A DNA stretch of 41,581 nucleotides from an uncultured Spirochaetia bacterium (GCA_937960645.1 CALGPJ010000038.1:1-41581); one strand, 5' to 3'. Positions 25,181 through 33,695 are shown, numbered from the stretch's first letter. The notes: generated by a model not told the origin, from the letters alone. Program-made: numbers and translations.

Positions 25181-25329
25181 CTTTTTTATTTTCGGCAGAA
25201 TTATCGGAAATACCAGCGTTTCCGTCGGTCAAGGTTTGGTTGGGCTCGGGACCCGATCCTGAAAGGGCGGAACAGATCGCGGCGACGGTATCGCCGCCGC
25301 GGGCGATGGTGTCCACGACGGCGCCCCGA

Positions 25330-25675
25330 TGGAGGTGACGGGAGTTGAACCCGCGTCCTGAAAGTCGGCCCGCAAGCGTCTACAGGGTTAGCCGGGCACT
25401 TGGATCACGGAAGGGTGTTAGGCGGTCCGGCGGGCCGCAACCTTCCCATGGCCGCCTGGGTGTCGCGCATACGCGGCGGCCGCCGCATGCACCAAGCCCC
25501 GTTTTGCGCTGGGAAGCGGAACCCTCGGGGCGGCGGTTTCCGTATCCCACTCACCGCAATTAAGCGGCGAGGGCGAAGTTGTCTTCGGCCGTTGTATTTT
25601 TGCCAAGTTAATGAGGTTGGCGCTCACCCTGCAACCTGCGCTCCGGAAGCTCCCAGTCGAAACCGGTACACCCCC
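25330..25675 (-). ncRNA. ssrA: Transfer-messenger RNA (tmRNA)
   Basis: Rescues stalled ribosomes and tags the incomplete protein. On the minus strand the 5' end GGGGGTGTACCGGTTTCGAC pairs through GGGGGTG with CACCTCC at the 3' end, forming the acceptor stem. The 3' part reads GGACGCGGGTTCAACTCCCG, the T-arm. The 3' CCA is not encoded; the gene ends at the discriminator A (base 25330). The length is about 346 nucleotides, normal. The tag frame lies at 25604-25560. A near-consensus promoter precedes it. Confidence 0.96.
25560..25604 (-). other. tmRNA tag-peptide reading frame
   Basis: Within ssrA the frame from GGC (25604-25602) to TAA (25562-25560) encodes GKNTTAEDNFALAA. With the alanine carried by tmRNA, the expected tag is A-GKNTTAEDNFALAA. 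The ALAA end is the classic ClpXP degradation signal. The GGC resume codon is inferred from the frame set by the stop codon and from analogous Gly-Lys tags such as that of Bacillus. Confidence 0.85.
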
Positions 25676-25686
25676 AAAACGACAGA

Positions 25687-25715
25687 ATTATAGCACAAAA
25701 AGTTCGTTTTGTCCA
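25687..25715 (-). promoter_or_regulatory. Strong promoter for ssrA
   Basis: On the minus strand TGGACA (complement of 25710-25715), 17 bases, then a perfect TATAAT (complement of 25687-25692). The predicted start is within a few bases of the mature tmRNA 5' end at 25675. This is the best sigma-70 promoter in the window, as expected for an abundant RNA. Confidence 0.85.
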
Positions 25716-25727
25716 GAGGGCCTTTGA

Positions 25728-26723
25728 CTAGATGGCCACGGCACCCAGGGCTTCCAGAAAGAGGCGGTCGGCAGTGTCCCGGTCTACCTCCTTGAAGAGC
25801 ACCTGATCGATACCAGGTGCCTGGTAGACGGCTGTAAAGCTCGTGCCGCGGACGGAGGTCAATACAGCGGTTCCATCCGTCCTTCCCTGAAGGAAAAGTT
25901 CCCCACCAGTTCGGATCTTGAACGTGACCTTGAAGCCCTCCCGGAAATCCTGCTGCCGAAGGTGGACACAGGATACCGGCCCTCCCTGAGGATCGACGGC
26001 ATTGCAAGCCCCCTTGAATTCGGCCCATTTGCCCTGCCAGTTCAGTTTGGACCGAAGCCAGGCAAAGTAGAAAAAGGCCTCGGCGGGCGAGCCACCTTCC
26101 AGGCTCACCTGGCTGAGCTGGGGCAAGAGCTCGCGGTTTTCGGTGGGGTTAAAAAGTTGCGCCGTCAACTTGAACAAGGGATAAAGGCTTTGCCAGGCAA
26201 CGTCATCGAGGGGAAGGCGGTTCAATCCGCCCTGGCGGAGAAAGTCCTGGTAAAACTGCAGAAAGTTGGCGTCGCTGCGGCTGTCCACCAGGAGATGGTC
26301 GCCTTGGTCTTCGAGAAGGTTGATGATTTCGTCCGCTTTGTTACCCAGGTCCTTCAGCCACCAGATGTACACAGGGATTTCTTTGATCAAAAGGGGGATC
26401 CAGGTTCCCGGAGATTGACCGCTCTTGTCAGGGCCGCTGGAAATCAGGATTTCCTGAATGCACACTTCGCGCCCCTCCCAATCTTCCACACAACGGGCAC
26501 TGACGTCGATCCTCGTCTCCGCCTGAGCTTCGACGATGTGAATCACCCGCGCGGGCCTCTTGCCGAGTAGTCCATTGACCGCTGTTTCCACAATAGAGCC
26601 GTGCTGGGGTTGGGCGTAGATCACCAGGTTAAACAGGCTGGTACGTGCTTCGTTGGGGCTCACCTCGCCCTGGATGCGGCGCAGCTGGCGTTCAATTTCG
26701 GCAGGGCTGGGCAGTTTGTTCAT
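25728..26723 (-). CDS. opcA: Glucose-6-phosphate dehydrogenase assembly protein OpcA
   Basis: 331 residues. OpcA proteins bind and redox-activate or assemble glucose-6-phosphate dehydrogenase, as known in cyanobacteria and actinobacteria. The family features seen are an N-terminal helical part, RTSLFNLVIYA, RPARVIHI, and the WIPLLIKEIPVYIWWLKDL segment with its conserved Trp-Trp. ATG 26723 has GGAGG five to six bases upstream and overlaps the zwf stop (ATGA); an ATG at 26735 would add four residues. Coupling to zwf confirms the assignment. Confidence 0.9.
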   Translation of the reverse strand: MNKLPSPAEIERQLRRIQGEVSPNEARTSLFNLVIYAQPQHGSIVETAVNGLLGKRPARVIHIVEAQAETRIDVSARCVEDWEGREVCIQEILISSGPDKSGQSPGTWIPLLIKEIPVYIWWLKDLGNKADEIINLLEDQGDHLLVDSRSDANFLQFYQDFLRQGGLNRLPLDDVAWQSLYPLFKLTAQLFNPTENRELLPQLSQVSLEGGSPAEAFFYFAWLRSKLNWQGKWAEFKGACNAVDPQGGPVSCVHLRQQDFREGFKVTFKIRTGGELFLQGRTDGTAVLTSVRGTSFTAVYQAPGIDQVLFKEVDRDTADRLFLEALGAVAI

Positions 26724-28216
26724 AGTTTCCTCCATTTTTTGCCGCGGTGGTTCAAGAGGGCTTTGGCATCCTCCGGTCCTGCCGACCCTGCGGGGTAGGA
26801 CGCCATCGGGGTCTGGTTTTGAGACCAGCCCTGGAGGATCCGAGTGATAAAGGCCCAGCTGGTTTCCACCTCGTCTCGGCGGGTATAGAGCGTACTGTCC
26901 CCGACCATGCAGTCAAGCAAAAGCCGCTCGTAAGCCTCGGGGGTCGTGTCTCCGAAGGCGCTCCCGTAAGCGAAGTCCATGTTGACGGGTCTTACCGTGG
27001 TGATGTAACCGGGGACCTTGGAGTTGACGTTCCAGCTGATGCCCTCTTCCGGTTGGATGTGGATGATCAGCGAGTTGGGAGGGGGGAGTTGGCCGCCGGT
27101 GCGGAAGAGCTGATGCGGTGGCTCCTTGAAGTACACCGCGATTTCGGTGGACTTTCGGGAAAGCCTTTTCCCGGTACGCACGTAAATCGGGACGCCCGCC
27201 CACCTCCAGTTGTCGATGCCCAGTTCCAGGGCCACGTAGGTCTCGGTCATGCTGTCCGGAGCCACGCCGTTTTCCTGTCGATAGCCCGGGACCTCCTCAC
27301 CCTCGATCACCCCCTGAGAATACTGGGCACGAACTGTGTAACGGTTGACCTCGCGGAAGGTGATCGGCCGCAAAGATTTCAGAATCTTGACTTTTTCGCT
27401 TCGGATGGCTTCGGCGCTGAGTTCGCCGGGGTGTTCCATGGTGAGCAATGTCAAAAGCTGAAAAGCGTGGTTCTGGATCATGTCGCGCAGGGCTCCGCTC
27501 GATTCGTAGTAGTTGCCGCGGGTCCCGACCCCGATGGATTCGGCGATGGTGATCTGGATGTGGTCGACAAAGTGGTTGTTCCAGAGTGGCTCAAAAATGT
27601 TGTTGCAAAAGCGAAGCACCAGTAGGTTCTGCACCGTTTCCTTACCGAGGTAATGATCGATGCGGTAGATCTGGCTCTCGTCGAACCAGGCAGCGAGTTG
27701 GGTGTTGAGTTCTTTGGCACTGGCAAGGTCCCGACCGATGGGCTTTTCCACGATGATGCGGGAATAGCCCCCCGGTGGGGCATGGTGATGGCCCGCCCTA
27801 CCCAGGTTTTCGATGATGGCAGGATATTCATTAGGTGGCGTGCTGAGGTAGAAGATCCGGCCCTCCATTCCCTGGGCCGCCGCCTCGATTTGAGCGTAGC
27901 CCTCAGGGTTATCGAAGGTCGATGAAATGTAGTCGAGTTTTTCCAGAAAAGCATCCTTGACTGCCGTGCTGGCTGCCCTGGCCGGTCCGTGATCCAACAT
28001 CGAACGAGCTTCGTTTTGAAAGAATTCCCGGGTCCAGGGGCGGCGGGCAAATCCGATGATGCGAAAATGACTGATGATACCCTTGGTGAAAAGGGAAAAG
28101 AGGGCGGGAATGAGTTTTTTCCGGGTCAAATCCCCCGTAGCTCCGAAGATGTAGAGAGCGAAGGAGCCAGGTTCCCTGGCGAAGGTCAAACCGTCGAGAA
28201 GAGGATTGGTGCTCAT
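26720..28216 (-). CDS. zwf: Glucose-6-phosphate 1-dehydrogenase
   Basis: 498-residue cytoplasmic enzyme that oxidises glucose 6-phosphate with NADP, the entry to the oxidative pentose phosphate pathway and a main NADPH source. It has the dinucleotide motif FALYIFGATGDLTRKKLIPA, EKPIGRDLASA, the active-site YRIDHYLGKETVQNLLVLRF, and the WAGVPIYVRTGKRL segment. ATG 28216 gives a normal N-terminus (MSTNPLLDGLTF). The open frame continues upstream to 28543, but that extension overlaps the divergent phosphatase gene and looks non-coding. No strong ribosome site is visible before 28216. Translationally coupled to opcA. Confidence 0.96.
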   Translation of the reverse strand: MSTNPLLDGLTFAREPGSFALYIFGATGDLTRKKLIPALFSLFTKGIISHFRIIGFARRPWTREFFQNEARSMLDHGPARAASTAVKDAFLEKLDYISSTFDNPEGYAQIEAAAQGMEGRIFYLSTPPNEYPAIIENLGRAGHHHAPPGGYSRIIVEKPIGRDLASAKELNTQLAAWFDESQIYRIDHYLGKETVQNLLVLRFCNNIFEPLWNNHFVDHIQITIAESIGVGTRGNYYESSGALRDMIQNHAFQLLTLLTMEHPGELSAEAIRSEKVKILKSLRPITFREVNRYTVRAQYSQGVIEGEEVPGYRQENGVAPDSMTETYVALELGIDNWRWAGVPIYVRTGKRLSRKSTEIAVYFKEPPHQLFRTGGQLPPPNSLIIHIQPEEGISWNVNSKVPGYITTVRPVNMDFAYGSAFGDTTPEAYERLLLDCMVGDSTLYTRRDEVETSWAFITRILQGWSQNQTPMASYPAGSAGPEDAKALLNHRGKKWRKL

Positions 28217-28303
28217 AGTGTTAAGGTTATTATCAGAATGCGCGGCTGACAAGGTGGCCGCAACAGACTTCACGAAAAAAATGCTCATCAGTAGGATGGG
28301 GTC

Positions 28304-28777
28304 ATGAAAAGAGTGCTGTTCGTTTGCCTTGGAAACATCTGCCGTTCCCCGATGGCTCAGGGGGCGATGGAGCATTTTATCGAAACCCGCGGCCTGAAAG
28401 ACAAGCTCACCTGTGACTCTGCGGGAACCGGCAGCTGGCATACCGGGGAACTGCCCGACCGGCGTACCCTCGCCACGCTTCGATCGAAGGGCATCACCCT
28501 GAACCACCGGGCGAGAACCCTGAGCCCCAGGGATTTTCAACAATTCGATCTAATTTTGACCGTGGATCGCGACATTCACCGCCAGGTGCTGCGCGAAGCC
28601 TCCGAATCTGACCGCAAAAAAGTGAGGATGTATCGGGACTTCGACCCAGCTGGCGCCGGCGATCTGGAGGATCCCTACTACGGTACCCAGGCCGATTTTG
28701 AAGAAGTTTGGAGGATTTGCGAGCGAACCACGCCCGCCATCGCCGATTACCTCCTCGGTGGGTCAAATGTTAAATGA
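28304..28777 (+). CDS. Low-molecular-weight protein-tyrosine phosphatase
   Basis: 157 residues, cytoplasmic. The phosphate-binding loop CLGNICRS (Cys8, Arg14) lies at the N-terminus and the general-acid Asp sits in LEDPYYG near residue 126, both intact. It could act as tyrosine phosphatase; arsenate reductase-like activity is a less likely alternative because the reductase's C-terminal Cys pair is absent. ATG 28304 is preceded by AGGATGGGG. Divergent from zwf, with an 87-base gap. Confidence 0.93.
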   Translation: MKRVLFVCLGNICRSPMAQGAMEHFIETRGLKDKLTCDSAGTGSWHTGELPDRRTLATLRSKGITLNHRARTLSPRDFQQFDLILTVDRDIHRQVLREASESDRKKVRMYRDFDPAGAGDLEDPYYGTQADFEEVWRICERTTPAIADYLLGGSNVK

Positions 28778-28792
28778 TCGTTAGAAAATACC

Positions 28793-28821
28793 TTGACGAA
28801 AATTAAGCTTGGGTTGAAAAT
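28793..28821 (+). promoter_or_regulatory. Candidate promoter for the mal-type operon
   Basis: TTGACG at 28793-28798, 17 bases, GAAAAT at 28816-28821 (four of six). It lies in the gap between the phosphatase stop and the binding-protein gene, with a 5' leader of about 40 bases. I see no clear operator repeat. Confidence 0.4.
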
Positions 28822-28870
28822 AGGGAAGCCTTGTAAAGGTGAAAATGTCAAAAAGAAAAAGGAGTGCCCT

Positions 28871-30124
28871 ATGCAGATCAAAAAGCTCGTGGGCGTAGCC
28901 TTAGCCGCCCTGGCTTTGGTGATGTCCTGTGGTCCCGCCGGCGATGGTCCTAACACCATCCGCATCTGGACCGTGGAAGGTGAGTCGGACGGAGCCTACC
29001 AGTTCGTCGACAGCGTGGCTCAGGAATGGGCCAAGGCCAACAACATGGAGGTCATTGTCCAGAACTACAGCGTCGAGGACATGCGCGAGTCGTTCCAGAC
29101 AGCCAGTCTGGCTGGCGGTGGAGCCCAATTGCTCTGGACGGTTAACGACCACATCGGTCCCTTCGTCAAGGGTAACCTCATCATGAGCATGGACGAGCTG
29201 CCCGGTATCAACGTGAAGGATTTCGTGGACAGCGCCATGGAGGCTGCTACCCTGCCCGGGACCAACAAATACTATGCCATCCCCGTGAGCTACGGTAACC
29301 ACCTCATGCTCATGTACCACAAGGACCTGGTCCCTAATCCTCCCAAAACCACCGACGAGTTGATCACCATCGCCAAAAAGCTCACCGGGGGTGAACGTTA
29401 CGGATTGGTGTTCAACCAGACCGAGCCCTTCTGGCTGGTGCCCTGGTTGGGCGGCTTTGGCGGCAAGGTCTTTGCCGACGACGGCGTGACTCCCACCCTG
29501 AACACTCCGCAGATGGTGGCGACCCTTCAATTCCTGCGTGATTTGAAATTCGTGCACAACATTCTCCCGAAGGAGAGCGACTACGCCGGTGCCGATACCA
29601 TGTTCAAGGAAAAGAAGGCGGCCATGATCATCAATGGCGACTGGATCATGATGGACTACGCCCAGCAGTTTGGCGAGGGACTGGGTGTTGCCCGAATTCC
29701 CATGGTCAGTGCGACGGGTCTGTGGCCCCGACCCTACACCTCGGGTAAATACCTGATGGTCTCCGCCGCCATGCGCAATGAACCCGAAAAACTCCAGAAG
29801 ATCATCAGCCTGATGCAGCATTTCACCAGCGTTCAAAACCAGGTGAAGCTCGTTGCCGAGCTGATTCGACTGCCCGGTCTCAAGAAGGTGATGGAACAGC
29901 CCAAGCTGATCGAGGACCCGCTCTTTGACCGCCTCCTCCGGGAAAGTTTCGTTCAGCTCGAGGTGGGAACCCCGATGCCGACCGTGGTCGAGATGCGTGC
30001 CAACTGGGACGCCATGCGGCCCAAAATGGCCGAGGTCATGAACGATCAGACCGCGCCCGCGGCTGCCGCTCAGGGAATGCAGCAACTTTCCGAGCAGACC
30101 ATCCGCGCTACTCAGGGTAAATAA
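28871..30124 (+). CDS. Sugar ABC transporter binding lipoprotein (MalE-like)
   Basis: 417-residue solute-binding protein for an oligosaccharide importer. ATG 28871 follows AAAAAGGAG; the TTG at 28793 in the same frame would place 26 charged residues before the signal. The signal ends with a lipobox (ALVMSC), so the protein is lipid-anchored. The fold-typical pieces are NTIRIWTVEG near the N-terminus, YYAIPVSYGNHLMLMYHKDL and MFKEKKAAMIINGDWIMMDY, as in family 1 (maltose/maltodextrin type) binding proteins. The sugar itself cannot be read; maltose-type is the best guess from the MalF/MalG-like partners. It is separated from the permeases by a hairpin. Confidence 0.88.
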   Translation: MQIKKLVGVALAALALVMSCGPAGDGPNTIRIWTVEGESDGAYQFVDSVAQEWAKANNMEVIVQNYSVEDMRESFQTASLAGGGAQLLWTVNDHIGPFVKGNLIMSMDELPGINVKDFVDSAMEAATLPGTNKYYAIPVSYGNHLMLMYHKDLVPNPPKTTDELITIAKKLTGGERYGLVFNQTEPFWLVPWLGGFGGKVFADDGVTPTLNTPQMVATLQFLRDLKFVHNILPKESDYAGADTMFKEKKAAMIINGDWIMMDYAQQFGEGLGVARIPMVSATGLWPRPYTSGKYLMVSAAMRNEPEKLQKIISLMQHFTSVQNQVKLVAELIRLPGLKKVMEQPKLIEDPLFDRLLRESFVQLEVGTPMPTVVEMRANWDAMRPKMAEVMNDQTAPAAAAQGMQQLSEQTIRATQGK

Positions 30125-30130
30125 ACACGC

Positions 30131-30163
30131 AAAACGGGGTGAGCTTGCTTACCCCGTTTTTTT
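30131..30163 (+). terminator. Intra-operon terminator-like hairpin between binding protein and permeases
   Basis: AAAACGGGGTGAGC at 30131-30144, TT loop, GCTTACCCCGTTTT at 30147-30160, then more T. The stem is about 14 bp with one G-T and one A-T pair near the loop. Its place just after the binding-protein stop and before the ribosome site of the permease gene suggests partial termination, so that the binding protein is made in excess. Confidence 0.88.
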
Positions 30164-30181
30164 CAAAAAGGAGAGTCCGAT

Positions 30182-31306
30182 ATGAATGAAGAAGTGCTCA
30201 AACGCCTTCTCACCAACATACCGAAAAGTTTGATAGATCCAACAAATATCGGCGCAGGTGTGTTGCCGGTGGTCGTGGGCTTCATCCTGGCCGCTGTCAT
30301 CATCGAACTGCTGACCTACCTCGTTCTGGGAAAGCTGTTCCGCTCCAAGTACACCATCCCTTATATGTTGCTCATGCCCGCCGTGATCGGACTCCTCTTC
30401 CTGGTGGTCTATCCCATGGGGTTCGAATTGTATTTGGCGTTCACGAACATGCAGCTGGCCGAACCGTATTTTCGTAATCCACTCTTTGGGCCGGATCAGC
30501 TTTACAACAACCTCGTAGCACTTTTCACACAACCGGTGATCCGTGAAGAGTTTTTCTTTCCACTGTTCTTCCGAACCATGCTCTGGACCGTGCTCCAGGT
30601 TTCCGTCCATATCGCCGCCGGGCTGGGTTTAGCTCTCCTGTTGAACCGTGACATCAGGGGAAGGGGGATCTACCGGACCATCCTGGTCATACCCTGGGCC
30701 GTTCCCAACGTGGTGGCGGTACTTGCCTGGCGTGGTGAGTTTCATTTTCAGTACGGCGTGTTCAACAATCTCCTCAGGCTCGTCAATGCCGCGCCCATTC
30801 AATGGAAGGACGACGCTTTTTGGAACATCGTGGCGATGAACCTTACCAACTGGTGGTTGGGAATCCCGTTCATGATGGTTACGCTTTTGGGCGGGTTGCA
30901 GAGTATCCCGCACGATTATTACGAAGCGGCGGAAATCGACGGTGCCAACGCCTGGGGGCGTTTCCAAAACGTGACCCTGCCCATGTTGCAGCCCGTGCTG
31001 ACCCCGTCCATGATCCTGGGTATTATCTGGACATTCAATAACTTCAACGTTCCCTTTTTTATCAATGAAAGGTCCCTGGCCACCTCGGACATCCTGGTAA
31101 CGGCCCTGTACCGAGCCGCCTTCCAGGCTCCCAACCGCTATGGATTTGCGGCTGCCTTCGCCTTCGTGATCTTCTTCATCCTCTTCCTGCTTTCGTTGAT
31201 TCAATTCAAGGTAACGGGAGTGGGAGAACAACTGGGTACCAAGAAAAAGAAAACCATCGTCGTGAAGAAACCGGTGGTCGAGCCCGCCGCGGAGGTGCAA
31301 GCATGA
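30182..31306 (+). CDS. Sugar ABC transporter permease (MalF-like)
   Basis: 374-residue inner-membrane permease. An extra N-terminal membrane segment (VLPVVVGFILAAVIIELLTY) precedes the conserved core, as in MalF. About seven further hydrophobic segments follow. The permease loop that docks to the ATPase is IPHDYYEAAEIDGANAWGRF followed by QNVTLPMLQP. A GGAGAG lies before ATG 30182. The stop overlaps the next permease start (ATGA). No ATPase gene is present in the cluster, so a shared MsmK/MalK-type ATPase encoded elsewhere is likely. Confidence 0.92.
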   Translation: MNEEVLKRLLTNIPKSLIDPTNIGAGVLPVVVGFILAAVIIELLTYLVLGKLFRSKYTIPYMLLMPAVIGLLFLVVYPMGFELYLAFTNMQLAEPYFRNPLFGPDQLYNNLVALFTQPVIREEFFFPLFFRTMLWTVLQVSVHIAAGLGLALLLNRDIRGRGIYRTILVIPWAVPNVVAVLAWRGEFHFQYGVFNNLLRLVNAAPIQWKDDAFWNIVAMNLTNWWLGIPFMMVTLLGGLQSIPHDYYEAAEIDGANAWGRFQNVTLPMLQPVLTPSMILGIIWTFNNFNVPFFINERSLATSDILVTALYRAAFQAPNRYGFAAAFAFVIFFILFLLSLIQFKVTGVGEQLGTKKKKTIVVKKPVVEPAAEVQA

Positions 31307-32922
31307 GGCCCCCAAAAAACAAACTGTTGCGAAAATTTTTCTTCAAAGCACGCGGGGACAGTCCTTTTGTCAAGACCATCATTCATCTGTCACTGATCTT
31401 GGTGTGCTTCATCATGAGCTATCCCGTGCTCCGGGTGGTCACCGTGTCTCTCCGAAGCGGCGACCGGCTACTCAACACGAGTCTTGACCTCATCCCCACA
31501 GACCGCATTCGGGTACCCAAGGGGTACACCGAAGCCGAGCTATTTGTCCAAAGGGAGCGCCCTTTTGAAGATATCGTGGATGAGAATGGCACTCTTATCG
31601 AGCGCGGCATCAAATCCGAAATTGAAATCGTCAATCGGAGACGGTCGGATCGCCGCCGTGTTCCGCGCGAGATCAAAATGCCCTTCTCCAACAAAGTCTA
31701 TAAGCTCGAGACCTTCGAAGGTATGACCGATCGCGAATTGGAAATCATTCTCTACAGGAGTCCTACAAGAATCCAGGCGATCATGGATGAGGAAATTGCC
31801 AAGAGGCACGAATTCGTCGACGGCGTGATTACCTTTGATGATGGTGAAACCCGGCCTATTCGTTTACCAGCCGGGGCAACCAAGGATATGGTACAGCGGC
31901 AGGTTGAACTGCAATTTGCCGAGAACATTTACGGTGGTCGCTTGACCGCCGATTGGTTATCCTACACGGATCCCGACCTGCAACGCCGTCTCGACGAAGC
32001 TCGGCCCCTATACGACGAGCAAATGGCTTCCAGCGACCCGGAGGTCCGCGCCAAGGCCGATCCCGCCCTCGCGATCCAGTTCCAGCTTCTCAACCAGGTA
32101 CGCGGTCTGGTGCGTCGAGGGACCATATCCGTCAACAACCAGGTATTCTACGAGGGCTTCATTCCCAACAACATCGATATCCGCGGTGTTCAGAACCAAA
32201 TCCTCTACATCGTCGAAGACGCCCCCACCATCAGTTATTGGACGGCCACCTTCAGCAACTATCTGGACGTTTTGACCCAGGACGACTTCTTCCTCTGGAT
32301 CTGGAACAGCCTCCTGATAACGGTGAGTACTGCCTTCCTGGGAGTGGCCCTGAGTTCCACCGGTGCCTACGCGTTCAGCCGGTTCGAGTTCCCGGGCCGA
32401 AAAGCAGGGCTCATCTTCCTGCTCACCACCCAAATGATCCCGGCGGGAATGTTGATGCTGCCGATCTGGATCATCGCCTTCAACCTGGGTCTGGTGGGGC
32501 AGTGGAGCGGTCTGGTGGTGGCCTACTCGGTCGGGTCCATCCCCTTCTCGATCTGGATCCTCAAGGGCTACTACGACACCATTCCCAAGGAGCTGGAGGA
32601 GGCCGCGACCATCGACGGGGCATCCAAGATGCAGACTTTCTTCGTGATCATGCTTCCCCTGGCGGCTCCGGCCCTGGCCATCGTGTTCCTGTTCAACTTC
32701 ATGAACGCCTGGAACGATTACCTCCTGGCCAAGATCATGATCGAAAATCGGGACAAGTTCACCTGGCCGCTCGGTCTGGAGAGAATGCAGGGACAGTTCA
32801 ACACCAAGTGGGGTGCCTTTGCGGCCGCCGCCATCATGGTGTCGTTCCCGGTGGTTGTCCTCTTCCTGTCCAGCAGCAAGTACCTGGTCAGCGGTCTCAC
32901 CCTGGGATCGGTCAAGGGTTAA
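31303..32922 (+). CDS. Sugar ABC transporter permease (MalG-like) with a ~230-residue insert
   Basis: 539 residues against about 280-300 for ordinary MalG. One membrane helix (residues ~25-45, IIHLSLILVCFIMSYPVLRV) is followed by a ~230-residue hydrophilic region (about 55-285), then the usual permease core from WTATFSNYLDVLTQDDFF to the end. The ATPase-docking loop IPKELEEAATIDGASKMQTF is intact. The insert is charged with many Arg/Glu (RRRSDRRRVPREI, TRIQAIMDEEIAKRHEFV) and lies where the first periplasmic loop would be, so it should face the periplasm. No known domain is recognised in it. The start overlaps the MalF-like stop. The 3' end overlaps the convergent rsmE by 11 bases. Confidence 0.9.
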   Translation: MRPPKNKLLRKFFFKARGDSPFVKTIIHLSLILVCFIMSYPVLRVVTVSLRSGDRLLNTSLDLIPTDRIRVPKGYTEAELFVQRERPFEDIVDENGTLIERGIKSEIEIVNRRRSDRRRVPREIKMPFSNKVYKLETFEGMTDRELEIILYRSPTRIQAIMDEEIAKRHEFVDGVITFDDGETRPIRLPAGATKDMVQRQVELQFAENIYGGRLTADWLSYTDPDLQRRLDEARPLYDEQMASSDPEVRAKADPALAIQFQLLNQVRGLVRRGTISVNNQVFYEGFIPNNIDIRGVQNQILYIVEDAPTISYWTATFSNYLDVLTQDDFFLWIWNSLLITVSTAFLGVALSSTGAYAFSRFEFPGRKAGLIFLLTTQMIPAGMLMLPIWIIAFNLGLVGQWSGLVVAYSVGSIPFSIWILKGYYDTIPKELEEAATIDGASKMQTFFVIMLPLAAPALAIVFLFNFMNAWNDYLLAKIMIENRDKFTWPLGLERMQGQFNTKWGAFAAAAIMVSFPVVVLFLSSSKYLVSGLTLGSVKG

Positions 32923-33628
32923 GGTCTCCCGAAAAAAAGTTCCGTGAGTACAGAACGGCCGCCCCCGTGGCGGCCGTTTCCGTTCTGAGGGTGTAGGGGC
33001 CGAGGCTCACGCTCCGAAAACCCCAGCGATCAAAGGCTTTTCGCTCATTCAAGGTCCATCCCCGTTCAGGGCCAATGGCAGCGACCATGGCGGGCGCTTT
33101 CTCGTGGGGGAAGGGAGAGCCCTCTGTATCCAGGAGGTACCGAGCTTCCGTGTCTGGTAAAAGGTCGGGGAGGCGGTGAAACCTCTCGTTGCAAACAATT
33201 TCCGGGAGACGGCTGGTTTTTCCCTGCATGGCGCCGAGCATCAGCTCCCATTCCCATTCGGCACCCTTCCAAAGATTGCTCGCCAGGTAGGATTTTTCGT
33301 TGAGTTCGCTGGCCGTCCAGATGATGCGGCTGACCCCGAGCGAGGCCAGGTCCCGCAACAGACGGCGGGCAGTGGGAGGGCGGGGTGTGCCGATGATCAG
33401 GGTGAGCGGCAGGGGGGGAGGGGGGCTGAGTACCTCGAGAAGTTGGAAATCGAGACTCTTGTCGGCGCGGATCGAGACCTGAGCGCGGCCCATGGCTTGA
33501 TTCACCACCCCCATCAGGATGGTTTGGCCGTCCTGGATTCTCATGACGTGGTGCAGATGAACAGCCCTCGGATCGTACGGGGGCAGGGGCCTCTCGGTTT
33601 CTTCTTTTCTGAGAAGAATCAGGTTCAT
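32912..33628 (-). CDS. rsmE: 16S rRNA (uracil1498-N3)-methyltransferase RsmE family
   Basis: 238-residue SPOUT (trefoil-knot) methyltransferase that modifies U1498 of 16S rRNA. The N-terminal RNA-binding part has AVHLHHVMRIQDGQTI. The C-terminal knot has AAIGPERGWTLNERKAF and SLGPYTLRTETAATGA, the SAM-binding signature of RsmE. Length is normal. Start ATG 33628; divergent from the P83/100 gene. Its 3' end overlaps the end of the MalG-like gene. Confidence 0.93.
   Translation of the reverse strand: MNLILLRKEETERPLPPYDPRAVHLHHVMRIQDGQTILMGVVNQAMGRAQVSIRADKSLDFQLLEVLSPPPPLPLTLIIGTPRPPTARRLLRDLASLGVSRIIWTASELNEKSYLASNLWKGAEWEWELMLGAMQGKTSRLPEIVCNERFHRLPDLLPDTEARYLLDTEGSPFPHEKAPAMVAAIGPERGWTLNERKAFDRWGFRSVSLGPYTLRTETAATGAAVLYSRNFFSGDLNP
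32954..32978 (+). terminator. GC-rich hairpin downstream of the mal-type operon
   Basis: AACGGCCGCC at 32954-32963, loop CCCGT, GGCGGCCGTT at 32969-32978: a perfect 10-bp stem 31 bases after the MalG-like stop and inside the 3' part of rsmE. The trailing TTTCCGTT is only weakly T-rich, so termination is possible rather than certain. Confidence 0.35.
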
Positions 33629-33632
33629 ATTC

Positions 33633-33661
33633 TGGACAATTCCCCAAGTTAAATCTAAGAT
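33633..33661 (+). promoter_or_regulatory. Candidate promoter for the P83/100-family gene
   Basis: TGGACA at 33633-33638, 17 bases, TAAGAT at 33656-33661, about 34 bases before the ATG at 33696, in the divergent gap with rsmE. Moderate matches to consensus. Confidence 0.4.
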
Positions 33662-33695
33662 GGTTTTAGGGTAAACTTCCTGAAAGGGGCGGTCA

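Noticed and set aside
25279-25297. GCGGCGA-CGGTA-TCGCCGC hairpin downstream of tmRNA as its terminator
   Set aside because: No T tract follows on the minus strand; could be a weak Rho-type or structural element only.
25181-25316. A 48-codon open stretch (minus) between tmRNA and the metallophosphoesterase, starting GTG, with RGGDTVAAICSALSG
   Set aside because: It looks faintly protein-like but has no ribosome site, runs out of frame into the phosphoesterase and matches no family I know.
28217-28543. N-terminal extension of zwf
   Set aside because: It overlaps the divergent phosphatase gene and has no resemblance to glucose-6-phosphate dehydrogenase; ATG 28216 gives the normal length.
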